Assembly: GCA_003482555.1 (NCBI GenBank)
Contig: DMYQ01000132.1
Coordinates: forward strand, 1 to 17,018
DNA length: 17,018 nt
Source of the DNA: Janthinobacterium sp.
Lineage (GTDB): Bacteria > Pseudomonadota > Gammaproteobacteria > Burkholderiales > Burkholderiaceae_D
Direction: 5' to 3'
In this document: positions 1-6,379 of the stretch, piece after piece
How the letters are laid out: each line of letters opens with the position of its first letter
How positions within the stretch are numbered: position 1 is the stretch's first letter
Position numbers and translations under genes: made by a program
Notes under the pieces: generated by a model
The model's input: the letters and a program-made list of their open reading frames with translations, nothing else
Databases searched by the model: none
What the model was told of the DNA's origin: nothing

Positions 1-1992
1 TTTAAATTTGACGTTGATGTTAATGTAATTAATCATTTGGGTGTCGGACTATATAGTTCAACACCTGCTGCACTGACTGAACTTGTGGCAAACGCTTGGG
101 ATGCAGATGCAAAAAATGTATTTATAACAATAAATCCGGATACGAAGTCTATTGTTATTGAAGACGATGGCCATGGAATGACTGCGATGGATATAGCTAA
201 GAAATTTCTAAATGTTGGCTACTCAAGAAGAAAACAGGCCAATAAAACTAGCTTTAGCGCATCAGGAAAACGTCGGGTAATGGGTCGCAAGGGAATTGGT
301 AAATTATCAATGTTTGCACTTGCAGACCTAGTTAAAGTTACATCCCAGTCCGAGGGAAATGAACTTATTGGCTTTGAAGTAAATGTGCCTGAACTTCGTC
401 ATGCGCTTGAATCTCAGACCGCGCCAGAGTTGAAGGAATTTTCACCCCAACCATTAAAGAATGGACATGGGACTCGCATAGAATTGAAAAATGTACTATC
501 TGGCTTAAAAACCACCGAAGGTTACTTAAAGACAAAACTTGCGAGACGATTCAGCATCTTAGGTGGAGCTGAAGAGTTCAATCTATTACTCAACGAAAAG
601 CCCATTACAAAAGCAGACCGAGGTTTCTATGAGCACGTACAATTTTTGTGGACTTTTGATGAAAAAACAAAGAATGAAATCGTAGGATTAAGTAAAAACC
701 TTGTTTCATTAGCTCTTGACGATGAAAAACCTGACGTCAAAACCGCGTGCGTTGAAATATTGCCTGGAATTGTTGGATTCGGAAAAGAAAATTTCACTGT
801 CACCGGATATGTCGCCAGTGTTTTTCAACCAAAAAATTTAGGTTCAAAAGATGATAGCGTAAATATATTTTCAGTTTTTGCTAATGGTCGTGTCTTTGCA
901 GAAGATATTCTTAGTGAAGCAAACAGTGCAAAATACTATCAAAGCTATTTGGTTGGCGAAATTCATGCCGACTTTCTTGATGATGATGACACAGATAGAG
1001 CCACAGCAAGTCGAGAGGCTGTAAAACGTGATGATCCAAGATATCAAGCCCTCATAGGATTCATTCGAACCACTCTCGACTCCATAGGAGATCAGTGGGA
1101 TGAATGGCGAACGACATTAGGTCATGACGAAAAAGATTCTGGAAATCAAGGAGTTAATGATTGGCTTGCCACACTAACAGATAAGCGGGACAATAAAGCT
1201 GCAAAAAAATTGATGGCATCCATCAAAAATTCTGTGATACATCCTGATGAAATAAAGAATGCAAATGCAAAAAAGGTGCTTTACCGAGGCGCAATAATTG
1301 GATTTGAAAAATTAAAACTAAAAAAGCAACTTGATCGTTTAGAAACCATTACGGATGTTCTCAGTCCTGAATTTGCAACATTATTCGCCACGTTGGATGA
1401 TGTTGAGGAATCCTCCTATTCCGAAATAATTAAACAACGTTTAGAAGTAATTAAAAAATTTAAACACATTGCAGGCGACCCCGCCGCCCTGGAAAAAGTT
1501 GCTCAAAAATATCTTTTCGAACATTTATGGCTGCTTGATCCATCGTGGGATAGAGTAACTGGACGGGCTGCTATGGAAGTAACAATGACCAATTACATCA
1601 AGGCCATTGATCCAGACTCAACAGGAGCTAGATTAGATATCACCTACAGAGCCAGCTCAGGTCGCCACATTGTAGTGGAGCTTAAAAAGCCAAGCTTAGT
1701 TTCGCTCGATTTTGTCGCATTATTACAGCAGGCAAGAAAATATAAAATGGCTGTGGAACAGTATTATCGAACACATGAACCAACAAAACCTATCCCCCCT
1801 CTTGATATTTATTTACTTATTGCAAGAACTCCCGTAGGATTTAGTGAGGCTGACAAACATTCGCTAGCGGCACAAGATTCAAAAATAATCACATATAGTC
1901 AACTGATTAACGATGCAAGCAATGCATATCAAGAATATTTGGATATAAAGAAAAGCACTGGAACATTAGAGAAAATTCTAGATAACTTATGA
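1..1992 (+). CDS. GHKL ATPase fused to a PD-(D/E)XK-like nuclease domain, 5'-partial; candidate anti-phage protein
   Basis: The frame is open from base 1, so the true start lies upstream; 663 residues are visible. Numbering from the TTG at 37, the N-terminal domain shows the Bergerat ATP-binding motifs: N box ELVANAWDADA (E15, N19, D22), DxGxG in DDGHGM (D43, G45, G47), GRKGIGK (83-89) and GHGT (143-146). This matches HATPase_c_3 proteins such as MutL, Hsp90 and MORC types. A long middle region follows. Near residues 490-570 come a FEHLWLLDPSW stretch and D534 ... E548-L-K550 with a following Gln-rich helix (LLQQARKYK), which fits a PD-(D/E)XK nuclease core like that of Shedu/DUF4263 proteins. 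No signal peptide or membrane segment is visible. The gene is strongly AT-rich and ends at a perfect terminator, which suggests horizontal acquisition. ATPase and nuclease calls are from motifs; the defence role is inference, and a DNA-repair role is possible. Confidence 0.85.
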   Translation, partial: FKFDVDVNVINHLGVGLYSSTPAALTELVANAWDADAKNVFITINPDTKSIVIEDDGHGMTAMDIAKKFLNVGYSRRKQANKTSFSASGKRRVMGRKGIGKLSMFALADLVKVTSQSEGNELIGFEVNVPELRHALESQTAPELKEFSPQPLKNGHGTRIELKNVLSGLKTTEGYLKTKLARRFSILGGAEEFNLLLNEKPITKADRGFYEHVQFLWTFDEKTKNEIVGLSKNLVSLALDDEKPDVKTACVEILPGIVGFGKENFTVTGYVASVFQPKNLGSKDDSVNIFSVFANGRVFAEDILSEANSAKYYQSYLVGEIHADFLDDDDTDRATASREAVKRDDPRYQALIGFIRTTLDSIGDQWDEWRTTLGHDEKDSGNQGVNDWLATLTDKRDNKAAKKLMASIKNSVIHPDEIKNANAKKVLYRGAIIGFEKLKLKKQLDRLETITDVLSPEFATLFATLDDVEESSYSEIIKQRLEVIKKFKHIAGDPAALEKVAQKYLFEHLWLLDPSWDRVTGRAAMEVTMTNYIKAIDPDSTGARLDITYRASSGRHIVVELKKPSLVSLDFVALLQQARKYKMAVEQYYRTHEPTKPIPPLDIYLLIARTPVGFSEADKHSLAAQDSKIITYSQLINDASNAYQEYLDIKKSTGTLEKILDNL

Positions 1993-2012
1993 TCCATTAG
2001 AAATATAAAGTC

Positions 2013-2046
2013 CCATTGCGTTCTGTTTAACGCAATGGATTTTTTA
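2013..2046 (+). terminator. Intrinsic terminator of the ATPase-nuclease gene
   Basis: A perfect 10-bp stem, CCATTGCGTT (2013-2022) and AACGCAATGG (2029-2038), closes a 6-nt loop and is followed by A then seven T residues with one A near the end. It starts about 20 bases after the TGA of the upstream gene and marks the end of the AT-rich segment. Confidence 0.9.
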
Positions 2047-2192
2047 TGTTTTTCGCTGGTGAACATCCTGTGTCGGTGGCAAAGCAGATGGGGCATGCAG
2101 ACTGGACGATGATCGCGCTCGTCTACAGCAGATGGATGTTAGACGCAGATCAAGGCACCGGTTCAAAGACAGAAAATGTTTTCGGAGTTTAG
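2046..2192 (+). pseudogene. Tyrosine recombinase (phage/ICE integrase) C-terminal remnant
   Basis: A 48-codon frame from the ATG at 2046 to the TAG at 2190-2192 reads like the last part of a phage-type integrase: AGEHPVSVAKQMGHADW followed by TMIALVYSRW and DADQGTGSK. It contains the conserved G16-H17 of box II and a correctly spaced tyrosine (Y27), the position of the nucleophile. The N-terminal and core catalytic domains (first Arg, Lys, HxxR) are absent, and an in-frame stop lies just upstream at 2028-2030. It starts in the T-run of the preceding terminator, so it looks like the stump of an integrase cut by insertion or deletion. It is unlikely to make a functional enzyme. The identification rests on motif recognition only. 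Confidence 0.75.
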
Positions 2193-2324
2193 CTAAGGCT
2201 TCTGAACCAACAATTTCGTCTCGATTTGTACATGCGAAACATCAAAAGCAGCACAACAATGGCTCCTGGCCTCAAGCGAGCGACAATGCCGACGCCTATT
2301 CCACTATCGAAATGAGGTAAGTTC

Positions 2325-2783
2325 ATGATTTCCGCCACTGCCCCGCTTCTGTCCAGTTTTGCCGTGGCGTGCGCCGTTCTTTGGATGCCAGGTGCATCCG
2401 CAGCGACCGGCACAGAACACCAAATCGACTGCCCTCTGGAATTACCCCAGGAAGCGGTACGGATTATTCAACCACCAAGCGACTGGGCACCATTCGTGAG
2501 AACAGGTGTTCGTCTGAGTTCGGCAGAGCCCATGTTTGGCCCCGCCTCCGAAAAAGGCTACTTGAAACCGACCTCCACCAAGGTGCTGCGAGGAAAGAGC
2601 GTCGATATATGGCGCGAGCTTGGCGGGCCTATGCCCTCCGGAAAATGGATAGCCTGCAATTATGGCGATCACAACGAATTTATCCTTTCGAAACGGATCG
2701 ACGACAACACATCAGAATGCACCGTCGCAAACTCGAAGGACAAACAGGGCCGCGTCGTGGTCGATGTCCGATGCGCGTGGTAG
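2325..2783 (+). CDS. Small secreted STY0301-family-like protein of unknown function
   Basis: The 152-residue product starts with a Sec signal peptide (hydrophobic residues 8-22, likely cleavage after ASA at 24-26), so the mature part should lie in the periplasm or outside. The mature protein has four cysteines (C36, C111, C132, C150), enough for two disulfides. The pattern, an early Cys, then PP-W, SSAEPMFGP, KGYLKP, GKWIACNYG, a basic-acidic stretch, ECTV and a final CxW, matches my recollection of the STY0301 family, whose function is unknown to me. The ATG follows GAGG at a normal distance. It sits just after the integrase stump, in a segment of intermediate composition, and may be part of the accessory region. 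No partner gene is visible. Confidence 0.75.
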   Translation: MISATAPLLSSFAVACAVLWMPGASAATGTEHQIDCPLELPQEAVRIIQPPSDWAPFVRTGVRLSSAEPMFGPASEKGYLKPTSTKVLRGKSVDIWRELGGPMPSGKWIACNYGDHNEFILSKRIDDNTSECTVANSKDKQGRVVVDVRCAW

Positions 2784-3119
2784 CGGCGTCTTCAAGTCGC
2801 AGACGAGTCGGCATAATTTACCCGCGCGCACTCGTAGCCAGGCGGCTTTAACTAGTACCGCGCTCAGTGATTTTTCAGTGCCGCCCCATGCATTGATCCC
2901 TTTCGGCTGGCGACCACGTCCAGTCCACACTCCGGCTTATTGGACATCGTCCACAGCACGTGGTGCTGCGCCCCTTAAAAATACCAATAACTCAACATTA
3001 AGCTTAGCCCAAGCCGGGGCGCCGTAAAATGTTTCCATTCGCCAGGCGGCGCCGGCGCGGCGCGGCGACTGGCGAGAAAAGTCCCCGGGACTGCCGCTTC
3101 AAGCAATCAGGAGACACCC
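2784..3119. other. Non-coding stretch between secreted protein and exported-protein operon
   Basis: I see no convincing gene in these 336 bases; the open frames crossing it have no family resemblance and no ribosome-binding site. It holds a small hairpin (AGCAC-GTG-GTGCT, about 2956-2968), an AGTCC-CCG-GGACT palindrome near 3079-3091, and the CAGGAG Shine-Dalgarno of the next gene just before 3120. No strong terminator for the upstream gene and no clear -35/-10 pair could be assigned. Confidence 0.5.
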
Positions 3120-3974
3120 ATGCGCACTGCGCACATCAAGGCTTTATTGCTCGGCGCGGCATTCGCCTGCCTGCATGCAAACGGCTGCGCCGCCAGCGAT
3201 GCGCAGCCGCAAGCCGACACCGCCGCGACCATCCCCAGCGTGGAAGTGAGCGCCAACCGCGATAATCGGGATAAAAAATCCTATCGCCGCATGCCAGCCG
3301 GCATGGATCCCTTTGAAAGTGAGCACCAACTGGCGCCCCGGGCGAGCTTGCGCTTCAAGGTCGTGCCGCGCCGGGCTGGCGTTACGCTGGACGGACTGGC
3401 CCTGCACATTTACTCCAAACACGGAAATATTGCCGTTCCCCTGGCCAGCGACGCCAGCTTCGCCGTCCCGCGCGACGCGGCGGCGGCACACGACGACGCC
3501 GCGCTCGCCTTCAATCGGGCCGACAACAGCCTGGCCTGGCACGCCGACATGCGCAGCCCCGGCTTGCCGCCAAATGCGCGGCGGCTCGGTGAACTGCTGC
3601 TCGAATGCAAGGTGGACATGGTCGCCGACTTGGTTGCCTACATCCATACGCCCATCAACATCATGGTCGGCAAGCTGCCCGATCCCTGCCGCACCTTGCC
3701 CATCAATATGTTTTATTTCGCCGACCGCCCCCTGTTCAGCGTGACCCTGGTGTACGGCGCGCGCCGCGGCGTGCTGCCGGCCGACCTGCTGCACGGCCCG
3801 GCATTGACTTCTCTGGCGGCGCTGCAAGACTGGACCTTCCAGCGCGACCGCGTCTACCAGATACAGTTCAAGTCCCTGTATGAAAAGGGCTGGCCGGACG
3901 ACACGCTGCTGGAATTCGACTATATCGATGACGACGTCGCGGCGGCGAAGCCGGCCCGCCAAGGAACGATATGA
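3120..3974 (+). CDS. Exported protein of unknown function
   Basis: The 284-residue product is not one I recognise. Residues 1-25 form a signal peptide with a basic start and a hydrophobic core; an ANGC sequence ending at C23 is only a poor lipobox, so secretion by signal peptidase I after the Ala-rich CAAS is more likely. The mature protein is soluble-looking, with no membrane segments, and has two cysteines (C163, C190) that could form a disulfide in the periplasm. An early segment, SVEVSANRDNRDKKSYRRMP, resembles linkers of other exported Oxalobacteraceae proteins. The start is fixed by CAGGAG seven bases before the ATG. Its TGA overlaps the ATG of the following lipoprotein by four bases (ATGA), so the two are translationally coupled and probably act together in the envelope. 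Confidence 0.8.
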   Translation: MRTAHIKALLLGAAFACLHANGCAASDAQPQADTAATIPSVEVSANRDNRDKKSYRRMPAGMDPFESEHQLAPRASLRFKVVPRRAGVTLDGLALHIYSKHGNIAVPLASDASFAVPRDAAAAHDDAALAFNRADNSLAWHADMRSPGLPPNARRLGELLLECKVDMVADLVAYIHTPINIMVGKLPDPCRTLPINMFYFADRPLFSVTLVYGARRGVLPADLLHGPALTSLAALQDWTFQRDRVYQIQFKSLYEKGWPDDTLLEFDYIDDDVAAAKPARQGTI

Positions 3975-4321
3975 AGCGGGCATCGAGATACGCCGCCGCG
4001 CTGGCGCTGGCGACGGCCCTCGCGGCGTGCGCGACGAGTGGCAACGGTGCCATGAAAACGCTCAGCCAGCAAGACACCGTCCGCATCATCACCATCGGCA
4101 AGAGCACCCGGGCCGACGTGAAACTGGCCTTTGGCGACGCCTCCGTCACCCATTTCGACAACGGCTACGAACTGTGGTTATACCAGGTTGGCGTGGCGAA
4201 AATCGTCGATTCCCTGCCCTTGCTCAATCTGCTGGCCAGCAGCGCCGACAATGAGCGGGAATTAAGCATCCTGTTCAACAAATCCGGCATCGTCAAAAAA
4301 TACCAGTTGCGCGAGCGCTGA
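3971..4321 (+). CDS. BamE/SmpA-like small lipoprotein
   Basis: The 116-residue product has a short signal sequence ending in the lipobox L17-A18-A19-C20, so it should be lipidated at C20 and anchored to a membrane. The mature part follows the BamE/SmpA layout: IxxIGKSTRADVKLAFGDAS, then a YELWLYQV strand and a final LSILFNKSGIVKKYQL strand. BamE domains occur in the outer-membrane assembly machinery and in many unrelated small lipoproteins. This is a short paralogue rather than canonical BamE, because it is coupled (ATGA overlap) to an unknown exported protein instead of lying near fur or recN. Role in the envelope is inference. It converges on the DUF2058 gene with only 29 bases between, with no obvious terminator. 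Confidence 0.8.
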   Translation: MKRASRYAAALALATALAACATSGNGAMKTLSQQDTVRIITIGKSTRADVKLAFGDASVTHFDNGYELWLYQVGVAKIVDSLPLLNLLASSADNERELSILFNKSGIVKKYQLRER

Positions 4322-4350
4322 CGACGCGCCCGCGCGTTACGCCATGCGCA

Positions 4351-4887
4351 CTACCACATCAAATCGTCCGGAATCTGGAAGGCCGCATATGGATCGTCCT
4401 CGTCGATCTCGGTGCTGGCCTTGTTCACCCGCACGACGAGGGACGGATCGCGCTCGGCGATCTTGTCGGCGATGATGCGTGGCACCAGCTCGACGGCGCC
4501 ACCCTGGCACACGATCACCAGACGGCCGGCCATCAAATGCGCCTGCACCGCGGCCGACACGTACAGCCTTTCGATCTTTTTGTCGAAAGTAAAATTGTAG
4601 GCGATGTCGCCGGCGCCCTTGCTCTGGCGATTCTTCAGCACCAACTGGGCAATCTGCGCCACGATGGCTTTCTGGTTGGCCGCCGCGTCGCGCTGGGCAT
4701 TGAGTTCGCGCGCCCGCTCCGCATTCTTGCGTTGCGTTTCCAGGGCGGCCAAACGTACTTCGTCCACGCTTTGCGTGCCGCTGCGACGTTCGACCTTCTG
4801 TTGCTTGCTCTTGTCCTGGTTGGCCAGTTTGACCTTGTTTTTGTTGACCAGGCCGGCTTTTAAAAACTGCTCTTGTAACGAGACCAT
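4351..4887 (-). CDS. yaiL: DUF2058 (YaiL-type) nucleoprotein-like protein
   Basis: The 178-residue product begins SLQEQFLKAGLVNKNKVK after Met-Val, the hallmark N-terminus of the DUF2058 family (E. coli YaiL, 179 residues), so length and start agree. A charged, Lys/Gln/Arg-rich helical region (about residues 15-85) is followed by a compact C-terminal half with FTFDKKIERLYVSAAVQAHLMAGRLVIV and VVRVNK. The frame continues upstream, but the chosen ATG has GGAG eight bases before it and fits the family start. It is a soluble cytoplasmic protein; molecular function is poorly known. It is transcribed leftward, divergent from the prohibitin-like gene, behind a leader with a strong hairpin. The family call is firm; the symbol is by homology only. 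Confidence 0.88.
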   Translation of the reverse strand: MVSLQEQFLKAGLVNKNKVKLANQDKSKQQKVERRSGTQSVDEVRLAALETQRKNAERARELNAQRDAAANQKAIVAQIAQLVLKNRQSKGAGDIAYNFTFDKKIERLYVSAAVQAHLMAGRLVIVCQGGAVELVPRIIADKIAERDPSLVVRVNKASTEIDEDDPYAAFQIPDDLMW

Positions 4888-4910
4888 ATCTTCCGCTCCA
4901 TAAATGGGAA

Positions 4911-4942
4911 CCACCGGCCCGGGCGGCGACGCCGGCCGGTGG
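4911..4942 (-). promoter_or_regulatory. Leader hairpin of the DUF2058 gene
   Basis: CCACCGGCC (4911-4919) and GGCCGGTGG (4934-4942) form a perfect 9-bp stem, with a second GGCG/CGCC pairing inside the loop. It lies 23-55 bases upstream of the ATG at 4887, right where the predicted transcript would begin, and could stabilise the mRNA 5' end or modulate translation. Function is inference. Confidence 0.5.
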
Positions 4943-4951
4943 AAAGACGCT

Positions 4952-4960
4952 AGCATAACA
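4952..4960 (-). promoter_or_regulatory. Possible extended -10 promoter of the DUF2058 gene
   Basis: Read on the minus strand this is TGTTATGCT, an extended -10 (TG-n-TATGCT, four of six to TATAAT). No good -35 is seen at 17 bases. Transcription would start near 4945, just before the leader hairpin. Position fits, but one short motif is weak evidence. Confidence 0.35.
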
Positions 4961-5237
4961 AAAATGTCGGCCGCATAGACCGCGATCGCGGCCTGGCTTA
5001 CTCCGCCTCCAAGGCAGCGCATAAGCGCGCCGCGCGAACGCGCTGGCATCGCACAAGCGGGTGCCAGGCTGGAACAGCGCCATATTCACGCAAAACGCCA
5101 CAAAATTGATTTTGCCAATTGTGTTTTTTTCTTAACTGGGACATGCTGTGCCACATCGATATATACCCGGCGATGTCACATTTCAGAGCAGCTTCCATTG
5201 AGGCGCCGCTTGACGATTTATTTAAAAAGGAAGAAGC

Positions 5238-6149
5238 ATGTCTTTCATCACGCGCTATAGCAATAATCATCAATTCAATCTCCCCCGCCTGCTGCGCGAT
5301 GGCATCCTGATCGTCATCACCCTAGTGGTGCTGGACGCGTTTTGGCCCTTCCGCAGCGTGCCGACCGGCTCGCGCGGTGTCGTCACGCAATTTGGCGCCA
5401 TTCGAGGCATTGAAAACGAAGGTCTGGTTATGTTACCGCCGTGGCAAAAAATGGCGCTGTTCAGCATTCGCGCGGAAGAGGCCAAGGTCGACGGCGCCGA
5501 AGGCAGCACCAGCGACCAGCAACCGGTCAAGGTCAGCATGACGGTGCGCTACAGCATCGCCGTCGACCGCGTCTCCGACGTCTATGAAAAATACAGCCAC
5601 GATGGCGACCTGTCTTCGTATGTGCAAACGGCCACGCAAGAAGTGTTCAAGGCCGTCACCGCCAAGTACACGGCGCCGGAATTGATCTCGCAGCGCGCCA
5701 AGGTGTCGTCCGACATCGGCGCCGCCCTGCGCAACAAGATTTCGCTGTACGGCGCCAATGTCATCAATATCGACATGCGCAACTTCGCCTTTTCGGCCGA
5801 TTACATGAAAGCCATCGGCGACAAGGTGACGCAAGAGCAGTTACGCCTGGGCGCGGAAAACAAGCTGAAAACCGTGGAAGCGGAGCAAAAACAAAAGGTC
5901 GCCATCGCCGAAGCGGAAGCCAGCGCCTTGAAAGCCAAGGCCGACGGCGAAGCCTATGCCAACTTGAAAATCGCCGCCGCCCAGGCCGACGCGGTGCGCC
6001 TGCAGGGAGCCGCGCTGGCGCAGAACAAGGATGTGCTGGAACTGCGCCGCATCGAGGTGGAAATGGTGAAGGCGAAGGGATGGAACGGCGCCTTGCCGGT
6101 GAATATGTATGCCGGCGCGCCTATCCCCTTCCTAAATATCGCGAAGTGA
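5238..6149 (+). CDS. Prohibitin-like SPFH/Band 7 membrane protein
   Basis: The 303-residue product has one N-terminal membrane segment (about residues 21-40, GILIVITLVVLDAFW), then the SPFH core starting at PTGSRGVVTQFGAI, including VKVSMTVRYSI and a long amphipathic helix. Residues about 200-270 are Ala/Glu/Lys-rich coiled coil (KTVEAEQKQKVAIAEAEAS), the region by which prohibitins and HflC/K assemble into rings. Known relatives scaffold inner-membrane microdomains and modulate the FtsH protease. The protein should have a short N-in tail with the SPFH domain in the periplasm, although topology varies in the family. The start is supported by AAGGAAG just upstream. There is no hflK partner, so a stand-alone prohibitin is a better name than HflC. 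It converges on a flotillin-like gene. Confidence 0.88.
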   Translation: MSFITRYSNNHQFNLPRLLRDGILIVITLVVLDAFWPFRSVPTGSRGVVTQFGAIRGIENEGLVMLPPWQKMALFSIRAEEAKVDGAEGSTSDQQPVKVSMTVRYSIAVDRVSDVYEKYSHDGDLSSYVQTATQEVFKAVTAKYTAPELISQRAKVSSDIGAALRNKISLYGANVINIDMRNFAFSADYMKAIGDKVTQEQLRLGAENKLKTVEAEQKQKVAIAEAEASALKAKADGEAYANLKIAAAQADAVRLQGAALAQNKDVLELRRIEVEMVKAKGWNGALPVNMYAGAPIPFLNIAK

Positions 6150-6218
6150 AGCAGATGGCCGCTTGCGGCCAGCGCGCTTTAGCCTGCCTTCCGCAATACC
6201 TTCCGCGACAACATCGCC

Positions 6219-6245
6219 ATGGCGACCGGATCGGTGGCCGTTTTT
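6219..6245 (+). terminator. Likely intrinsic terminator of the prohibitin-like gene
   Basis: GGC-g-ACCG (6221-6228) pairs with CGGT-g-GCC (6232-6239), seven base pairs with one G-G mismatch around a GAT loop, then G and five T residues. It lies about 70 bases after the stop codon. A second hairpin (TGGCCG-cttg-CGGCCA, 6156-6171) sits closer to the stop but lacks a T-run. Confidence 0.5.
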
Positions 6246-6379
6246 GGGGCCGTCGATCCGTAGTCCGCTTCAGTCGGCTAAATTTCACCCATATTGTCGA
6301 GATTGCACCAGTAAAACAAGCGGTGCTCCGAAGCCATACACGAGCCCTTCCCGCCGCGCCTGGGACAGGCTCGCGCGCC

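Larger units (their letters stand above)
4888..5237. other. Divergent intergenic region, DUF2058 / prohibitin-like gene
   Basis: About 350 bases with no gene. The left part is GC-rich and carries the leader hairpin and possible promoter of the DUF2058 gene. The right part (about 5095-5237) is AT-richer, with a run of seven T residues near 5123-5130 and a TATATA at 5160-5165 that could serve as a -10 for the rightward SPFH gene, although no matching -35 is evident. The Shine-Dalgarno AGGAAG ends four bases before the ATG at 5238. Confidence 0.45.

Noticed and set aside
2132..2320. 62-codon plus-strand frame after the integrase stump
   Set aside because: Overlaps the recombinase-like frame in another phase, no ribosome-binding site and no recognisable features.
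3144..3983. 279-codon minus-strand frame opposite the exported-protein gene
   Set aside because: No ribosome-binding site and no homology pattern; the plus strand has a signal peptide, a Shine-Dalgarno site and a coupled downstream gene.
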